The notes beneath the pieces were generated by a model that was not told the origin of the DNA, ran no database searches, and worked only from the letters and a program-made list of their open reading frames with translations. Positions 59,351 through 64,000 of a stretch of 64,000 bases of DNA are shown here, piece after piece. The stretch's first letter is position 1; each line of letters begins with the position of its first letter. The DNA comes from PNON01 sp963757065 (GTDB taxonomy: Bacteria > Chloroflexota > Anaerolineae > Anaerolineales > Anaerolineaceae), in NCBI GenBank assembly GCA_963757065.1, contig CAVWQC010000002.1:186001-250000 (forward strand), written 5' to 3'. Made by a program: the position numbers and the translations under genes.

Positions 59351-60562
59351 CTAAACCAGGCGAACAAAATGTCTTTTACCAACCTGAAGGACGCCAGCTG
59401 ATGGTAAAGCAGAAAATGGATCGTTCAATATTACACCATCCAGCTTTACACCTTTTTGTTCGATCATTCTCCGTGCTTCAGCTTTTGAACTGACAAAGCC
59501 GACTGCCATCAGAACATCCAACAGTTTCTGCTCAGGCTGGAATGGAATTGCCGGCATATCAGTGGGGATATCCTTTTTCTGGAATAAATTAACGAAATAC
59601 GTTTGAGCTTCTTCGGCTTCTGAGTCACTGTAAAATGTGCTCGCTATTTCCCAGGCTAATTTCATTTTCGCATCCCGTGGATGCAATGAGCCATTGGCGA
59701 GATTAGACTCAAGTTCTTTGATCTGTGGGGGTGTCCAGCGGGTTACCAAACGGGAGTAGGATGGCATGGCACTATCAGGAATGCTCATTACTTTCCCATA
59801 CATATCCATCGCGTCTGTGTTGATCGGGATATGGTTGCCATGGCTCTTACTCATCTTTAATACACCATCAGTACCCGGTAAAATACCTAGGATTATGGCA
59901 ATATTAGGTTTTGCACCCAGATAAGTCATCACCTTTCGAGCTGCTGTGACAATATTAAAAAGCTGGTCAGTACCCCCGATTTGAATATCGGCATTGAGCG
60001 CATAAGCATCATATCCTTGCATGATGGAATAAAAGGTTTCATGTAAATATATGGCATCGCCTTTATCCCAACGTAATTTGAAATTTTCACGTGTCAAGAA
60101 TTGTTGTATCGTAAAATTGCTTCCCAGCTTGATCAAGTCAGCAAAAGTTAACTTGGAAAGCCATTCCGCGTTATAACGAATTGACGTTTTCTCGGGATCT
60201 AAAATTTTATACGCTTGTTCAGCATATGTCCGTGCATTTTCTTCTATTTCCTCTTTTGTCAGAAGCGGACGCAGCTTATCTTTGTCAGATGGATCACCAA
60301 TTAGGGAAGTAAAGCTGCCTATCAAAAAAATGATCTGATGTCCCAATTCCTGGAACTGTCGCATTTTTCGCATTGTGACAGTATGACCAAGATGCAGATC
60401 TGCTTTTGTAGGATCGTAGCCGGTGTAAATTCGAAGTGGCCGGTTTTCTTTTTCAGCTAAAATCAACCGTTCCCGAAGTTCGTTCGCCATGGCTTTTTGC
60501 AGGATATCATCACCATATTCAGTTCCCTGCATCAGATATTGGACTTGTTCATCAATGTTCAT
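59351..60562 (-). CDS. tyrS: Tyrosyl-tRNA synthetase
   Basis: TyrS attaches tyrosine to tRNA(Tyr) in the cytoplasm. The 403-residue protein has the HIGH motif as HLGH at residues 57-60, YDAYALNADIQIGGTDQLFNI, KMSKS followed by HGNHI, and an S4 RNA-binding domain at the C-terminus (KLLDVLMAVGFVSSKAEARRMIEQKGVKLDG). I chose ATG 60562 because GGGAGG lies 4 bases before it; an ATG 3 bases upstream is too close. A leader with terminator and Tyr-rich reading frame precedes the gene, suggesting regulation by tyrosine supply. Confidence 0.95.
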   Translation of the reverse strand: MNIDEQVQYLMQGTEYGDDILQKAMANELRERLILAEKENRPLRIYTGYDPTKADLHLGHTVTMRKMRQFQELGHQIIFLIGSFTSLIGDPSDKDKLRPLLTKEEIEENARTYAEQAYKILDPEKTSIRYNAEWLSKLTFADLIKLGSNFTIQQFLTRENFKLRWDKGDAIYLHETFYSIMQGYDAYALNADIQIGGTDQLFNIVTAARKVMTYLGAKPNIAIILGILPGTDGVLKMSKSHGNHIPINTDAMDMYGKVMSIPDSAMPSYSRLVTRWTPPQIKELESNLANGSLHPRDAKMKLAWEIASTFYSDSEAEEAQTYFVNLFQKKDIPTDMPAIPFQPEQKLLDVLMAVGFVSSKAEARRMIEQKGVKLDGVILNDPFSALPSAGVLQVGKRHFVRLV

Positions 60563-60583
60563 CATACCTCCCGGTCGATTTAA

Positions 60584-60611
60584 CAAAAAACGCCCTCTGC
60601 GGTGAGAGCGT
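60584..60611 (-). terminator. Intrinsic terminator in the tyrS leader (attenuator)
   Basis: On the minus strand ACGCTCTC (60611-60604) pairs with GAGGGCGT (60597-60590) over 8 bp, one a G-T pair, around loop ACCGCA. It is followed by TTTTTTG. It ends 22 bases before the tyrS start and lies about 60 bases downstream of the leader promoter. CTGCGG (60624-60619) is complementary to CCGCAG (60602-60597), which spans the terminator loop and its first stem base, so an alternative pairing exists. Confidence 0.75.
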
Positions 60612-60635
60612 ACCTATTCCGCAGTGTAAGCTAAC

Positions 60636-60671
60636 TTATTTTCCCTGATAATAAACAGCCTTAAGTATCAT
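60636..60671 (-). CDS. Putative 11-residue tyrosine leader peptide
   Basis: The reading frame ATG...TAA encodes MILKAVYYQGK. It has two adjacent Tyr codons (TAT TAT at 60653-60648). It lies between the tyrS promoter and the terminator before tyrS, as expected for ribosome-mediated attenuation in which scarcity of charged tRNA(Tyr) stalls the ribosome and prevents the terminator from forming. No ribosome binding site precedes the ATG, and the -10 box is 6 bases upstream, so the peptide would be made from a leaderless transcript. Too short for gene finders; expression not proven. Confidence 0.5.
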   Translation of the reverse strand: MILKAVYYQGK

Positions 60672-60677
60672 GTAGAA

Positions 60678-60686
60678 ATTATACCA
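60678..60686 (-). promoter_or_regulatory. Extended -10 promoter of tyrS
   Basis: Read on the minus strand this is TGG followed by TATAAT. Transcription would start about 60671, at the ATG of the leader frame. No good -35 box is seen, as usual for extended -10 promoters. Confidence 0.65.
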
Positions 60687-60704
60687 TGCTCATTCACCCT
60701 TACT

Positions 60705-61611
60705 TTATCGCAGCAGATCACGCAAAGCCGGCTCAATTTGCTCAAAATTAAACTTGTATCCAGCTTTAATTAACCTACCTGGCATTACTTGCTGCCCATC
60801 AAGAACAAGGGTGCTCATCTCACCCAGCAACAAACGGAGGAAAATACCAGGAATGGGGAACCAGTTGGGTCGTTTTGTTACTTTACTTATTATTTTTCCC
60901 AATTCATTATTGGTGACTGGATTTGGGGCAGTAAGGTTGAAAACTCCTTCGAGTTTGTTTTCAATAATGTAGACTATCGCTTCCACTTCATCTTTCAGAT
61001 GGATCCACGAAAACCACTGCCTGCCCGAACCCAATCTTCCACCGAAAAATATTCGATAGGGGAGGAGGACCAATGGGAATGCTCCCTCCTTCAGATCCAG
61101 GACAACTCCAGTCCGGATGATTGCCCTCTTCACACCGGATATATTCTATATCCTTCGAGGATCCTTCCCATTGCCTCGCAATTCCCGAAAGGAAGTCATC
61201 TCCCAAAGGGGAATTTTCATCCATTTTCAAGGTTTCAGAAATACCATAAATCCCAATTGCAGAAGCCTGGATGAACAAGGCAGGTTTGTTTGAGCATTTT
61301 TTTATTGCAGACACCAGGGCTTTTCCCCCGGACAAACGGCTGTTGAGAATTCTATCTTTTCGTTTTTTTGTCCACAATCCTCCACCAATATTCTCCCCGG
61401 CTAAATTGACCACTGAATCCGCTCCGTCCAACTCAGATTCCCAATTTCCGGAATTTTTCGCATCCCATTGAACGAATCGAATCCCTAAAACAGATTTTTT
61501 CCTATTTCCTGATCTGGTAAGTATTACAACCTCATAGCCGTTATTAACCAGCTTTAAAGCCAGAGCAGAACCTATCAATCCAGATCCACCACTTATCACT
61601 ATCTTTTTCAT
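60705..61611 (-). CDS. TIGR01777-type sugar-nucleotide-epimerase-like protein, one frameshift
   Basis: The protein has the N-terminal Rossmann NAD(P)-binding signature ISGGSGLIGSALALKLVNNGYEVVILTR. It continues with VNLAGENIGGGLWTKKRK, typical of the YfcH/SulA-like (TIGR01777) branch of extended short-chain dehydrogenases, and ends with a domain beginning LDGQQVMPGRL. One frame change near 61125 splits the gene; both frames join without gap into about 300 residues. ATG 61611 is preceded by AGGAAGG. Function in other bacteria unclear. It ends 19 bases before the tyrS promoter region. Confidence 0.82.
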
Positions 61612-61649
61612 TTCAGCCTTCCTGTTGTTATTATGTCCTGATTTGATTA

Positions 61650-61658
61650 TGCTATAAT
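61650..61658 (+). promoter_or_regulatory. Extended -10 promoter of the HNH gene
   Basis: TGC followed by TATAAT, 20 bases before ATG 61678. Transcription would start near 61665. It lies between the divergent epimerase-like gene and the HNH gene. Confidence 0.55.
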
Positions 61659-61677
61659 TTTCCTCATAGTAAATAAT

Positions 61678-62181
61678 ATGCAGGATTCTGTCTTGGTTTT
61701 GAATGCTAACTACCAACCAATCCACGTATGTTCAACACGTCGGGCAATTACACTCATCTTTGCAAACAAAGCGTCGTTGATCCAAAACGGACGTGGATAT
61801 ATCTATACTGTATCACAATCCTTCCCTCGTCCATCGATTATACGGCTAGATAAAATGGTCATACGTCCCAGGCTCAGAGTTCAATTTTCGCGGCATGAGA
61901 TCTTTCGCAGGGATCATCACACTTGCCAGTATTGTGGTAAAACGAACGGTGAACTTACTTTAGACCACGTGATTCCTAAAAAAATGGGTGGTGAGCATAC
62001 CTGGACAAATGTTGTTACCGCATGTATAGTCTGCAATCATCACAAGGGGAGTAGAACGCCAGACCAGGCAAGCATGAAACTACTGGCACAACCTATGTTG
62101 CCACCTGCTTCTGCTGTTTATTATTTTCAAACACAAATCGCGAATAATATAGACTGGGAGCAATACATCAAAGGTTGGTAG
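61678..62181 (+). CDS. HNH endonuclease-family protein
   Basis: The 167-residue protein has an N-terminal region (VLNANYQPIHVCSTRRAITLIFANKA) found in a widely distributed HNH family, then a zinc-binding HNH domain (residues about 80-125) with CQYCGK...LDHVIPKKMGG, W-NVV-AC-VCN and the final H-KG. Metal ligands and the catalytic His are present. This family is often chromosomal, is not obviously tied to a restriction or mobile system, and its role is unknown. Its stop directly meets the stop of the opposite-strand metallohydrolase gene. Confidence 0.85.
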   Translation: MQDSVLVLNANYQPIHVCSTRRAITLIFANKASLIQNGRGYIYTVSQSFPRPSIIRLDKMVIRPRLRVQFSRHEIFRRDHHTCQYCGKTNGELTLDHVIPKKMGGEHTWTNVVTACIVCNHHKGSRTPDQASMKLLAQPMLPPASAVYYFQTQIANNIDWEQYIKGW

Positions 62182-62931
62182 TTACCAGCTGAATGACATT
62201 CCATCGATTGCTGCAATTATTTCCCCTGAATATTTTACTGCTGCCTCATTAATTAGCAACGATTCTTCAGAATGATCGGGGTAATGTATCAGGACAAGTT
62301 TATCCACTTCCGCCCGGGCTGCTGCTTCCCCTGCCTGGGCTGCTGTTGAATGTCCCTTTGCATTACCAGCAGTCTCGTGTATCAAAATATTTGCTTCCAA
62401 CGCAAGGTCTTCCACGCCTTGGCAGGGTTCGGTATCACAGGTATAAGCAATTGAAAACGGTTGAATCAGCCCATCCACTCGCAAACCAATTGTAGGGATT
62501 AAATGTTTTACCGGTGTTGACCATAATTTGACGGATGAATCGGAAAGGATTACCGACTTATCTGCCGGGATAACCCTAAATGAAACTTCAAAGAAATCCG
62601 GCCATTTTTCCCAACCGAATAGACTCATCATCTTCTCAATGCGGGTAATGCTCTCTGCCAAACCGTGGATTACCAAAGGTTCTTTTCTTCCCAGCAACCA
62701 TAGATCCATCAATAATAGGGGTAAACCCACCACATGGTCCGGGTGGAAATAAGTCACTATAATATCGGTGAGTTGGTCTGGAGACATTCCTGATTGGACT
62801 AACCTAACAAATGCATTTGTTCCACAATCAATCAAAACAAATTTTTCTTTTGTTTGGAGAGTTAAATACGTGGTATCCCTATTTTGAGTAGGGATTGCAT
62901 TTGATGATCCAATGATCGTTAATACAGGCAT
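62182..62931 (-). CDS. Metallo-beta-lactamase-fold hydrolase (RNase Z-like)
   Basis: The 249-residue protein has the MBL fold with an RNase-Z-like layout. The metal motif HxHxDH is altered: residues 61-66 are Y-F-H-P-D-H, so the first His is Tyr. The other ligands seem present: TCDTEP (Asp) and HSTAAQAGEAAARAEVDKLVLIHY (His). Loss of the first ligand may change metal binding or activity. The start is ATG 62931 after CGAGGGGATATGCC. Convergent with the HNH gene. Exact reaction unknown. Confidence 0.75.
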   Translation of the reverse strand: MPVLTIIGSSNAIPTQNRDTTYLTLQTKEKFVLIDCGTNAFVRLVQSGMSPDQLTDIIVTYFHPDHVVGLPLLLMDLWLLGRKEPLVIHGLAESITRIEKMMSLFGWEKWPDFFEVSFRVIPADKSVILSDSSVKLWSTPVKHLIPTIGLRVDGLIQPFSIAYTCDTEPCQGVEDLALEANILIHETAGNAKGHSTAAQAGEAAARAEVDKLVLIHYPDHSEESLLINEAAVKYSGEIIAAIDGMSFSW

Positions 62932-62941
62932 ATCCCCTCGT

Positions 62942-64000
62942 TTACTTCAATAACAAATATGCAATTCTTGGAGTCACCCATGCTTCCACGCATGCAGCAA
63001 CCAGTAATAAAGGTATAACCACTCCCAGCATTATTTTAACCCATTGCGCCAGACTCTGCAGGATTATTTCACTTACTGATCGGTTGGGATCAGGCGTTGC
63101 CACAAGTGCACCTGACCGGAAAACAGACGCAGTTGCTATGATCGCTGCCGGGATCTCAAATATGCCATGCGGGAGGATGAAAGCGGAAAAGAATTGTAAT
63201 GGGGTTAACCCGGCCTGATTAAGCAACCCCATCAGATAACCCATAATACCAAGGGAAGCAATCCCGGGAAGAACTCCAACAACTCCAAAAGTGAATAGTC
63301 CCAAAGGAAGTGCTAAAAGAAGAACGCGTAAGTTCTGCCAGAAATATCCCATGATCGAGGTTGATGAATAAATGGGGGTATTTTTCATAATATCAACCAG
63401 TTGGTTTTGTATATTATTCACTCCAATCTGGTCGAGGCTGATCTTGAATCTGAATGTCTGTAGATAGCCGATATAGACACCAACAATAAACATCCCTGTA
63501 ACAATTACAATGGGTATCCAATTCGCGTTAATTGCAGTAAATACTGATCTATACCAACTCCCGATGCTGTCAGCGCCAGATTTAAAACTTGAATAGAATA
63601 CTTTCCATCCCCATCTGAAATTAAGAACATCAATTTCCCTTCCCAATAACTCTTCCCTTCTAAAGTGAGCCAATCCCACCCTTACAAGGAGAATTGAGAA
63701 TATTGTCATTCCAAAAACCACCCACCACAATGTTGTGTAATCGCCCCAAAAAATAACCACACTTTCGCCCTGGATCAGGAGGGCAGACGGAATCACAATA
63801 AAAGATGCAAGCAGGTTTGAAGCTCTAACAGAGGTAGTTTGTGTTGAAACGATTACAGCTCCTGCAACCATCACAACGGCTTGAATTGTTGTCAATGCAA
63901 CAAGCTGTATGAGCACATTTATTCCTGGCAGGGTTACTTTTGTAATTGCCAGACCAACCAGATAGACTGTCATGCCTATATAGCTGGAAAGTAGTGGCGG
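62942..64000 (-). CDS. ABC-2-like and SpoIIM-type membrane protein (5' end outside window)
   Basis: The frame is open from 62942 to the right edge; codons before the ATG at 63973 are also open, so the true start may lie outside. The protein has many hydrophobic segments. The N-terminal part resembles ABC-2-type permeases (IVSTQTTSVRASNLLASFIVIPSALLIQGES). The C-terminal part matches stage II sporulation protein M-like proteins (PLGLFTFGVVGVLPGIASLGIMGYLMG and FILPHGIFEIPAAIIA). Function unknown; SpoIIM-like proteins outside sporulators are often next to ABC or MoxR genes. Confidence 0.75.
   Translation of the reverse strand, partial: PPLLSSYIGMTVYLVGLAITKVTLPGINVLIQLVALTTIQAVVMVAGAVIVSTQTTSVRASNLLASFIVIPSALLIQGESVVIFWGDYTTLWWVVFGMTIFSILLVRVGLAHFRREELLGREIDVLNFRWGWKVFYSSFKSGADSIGSWYRSVFTAINANWIPIVIVTGMFIVGVYIGYLQTFRFKISLDQIGVNNIQNQLVDIMKNTPIYSSTSIMGYFWQNLRVLLLALPLGLFTFGVVGVLPGIASLGIMGYLMGLLNQAGLTPLQFFSAFILPHGIFEIPAAIIATASVFRSGALVATPDPNRSVSEIILQSLAQWVKIMLGVVIPLLLVAACVEAWVTPRIAYLLLK

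Noticed and set aside
60563..60690. T-box riboswitch before tyrS
   Set aside because: The leader is only about 110 bases, and the T-box sequence TGGNACCGCG and a specifier-loop stem are not found. A Tyr-codon leader peptide with a terminator explains it better.

Overview
The window looks like chromosomal DNA from a Chloroflexota bacterium, most likely class Anaerolineae. The evidence is gene content: a mevalonate-type decarboxylase, an Actinobacteria-like FHA-FHA-FtsW/PBP block, a SpoIIM-type membrane protein, a fused double ECF-type ATPase, a PduO-type adenosyltransferase, and GH99-like and DNRLRE surface proteins. No rRNA, tRNA, CRISPR array, insertion sequence or phage gene was recognised. 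The taxonomic call is inference from gene families.

Layout. 1-4.7 kb: the 5' part of a fused energy-coupling ATPase on the minus strand, then a DevCAB/MacB-like ABC export operon (permease, ATPase, lipoprotein adaptor) and a tiny two-helix membrane protein closed by two terminators. 4.7-21.8 kb: an accessory region of secreted or membrane-anchored proteins. It holds three GH99-like glycosidase domains, two metallophosphoesterase domains, two PLC/acid-phosphatase-like phosphoesterases, FN3 and DNRLRE modules, an Ig-like membrane protein, a GT2-GtrA transferase, a GT39-like transferase and an HPr-kinase-like P-loop protein. Most of these genes are frameshifted. 21.8-25.9 kb: cytidylyltransferase-like protein, (di)phosphomevalonate decarboxylase, RseP-type protease, HEAT-repeat protein, acylphosphatase. 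25.9-34.3 kb, minus strand: uvrB, a VOC protein, a PPOX protein, mfd, pth and a secreted protein. Palindromic and pyrimidine-rich repeats lie between these genes and base composition is visibly richer in GC. 34.5-40.6 kb: zincin-like membrane protein, radC, zinc-ribbon protein, PfkB kinase, parA-parB and an amidohydrolase. 40.6-46.0 kb: two histidine kinases, an OmpR-type regulator, a small protein, an orphan CpaF/TadA ATPase and a double-HTH regulator. 46.1-54.3 kb: DEAD-box helicase, methyltransferase, GNAT protein, thioredoxin-fold protein, cobalamin adenosyltransferase, orphan peptide-binding protein, secG, PHP protein and YbaK-like deacylase. 54.5-64 kb: two FHA proteins, MTA phosphorylase, an FtsW/RodA-PBP fusion, tyrS with a putative attenuator, a sugar-epimerase-like gene, an HNH protein, a beta-lactamase-fold protein and a SpoIIM-type protein running off the right edge.

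Two features stand out. First, tyrS is preceded by a short leader with an extended -10 promoter, an 11-codon reading frame containing two adjacent Tyr codons, and an intrinsic terminator just before the tyrS ribosome binding site. This is the architecture of ribosome-mediated attenuation. Second, the FtsW/RodA-PBP fusion keeps a normal-looking polymerase half, but its transpeptidase half has lost the SxxK and KTG motifs.

Reading frames are broken in at least thirteen genes, including conserved ones (mfd, rseP, a DEAD-box helicase). Most breaks are therefore probably indel errors in the assembly. Real decay in the accessory region cannot be excluded. Frameshifted genes are given here as single reconstructed genes.
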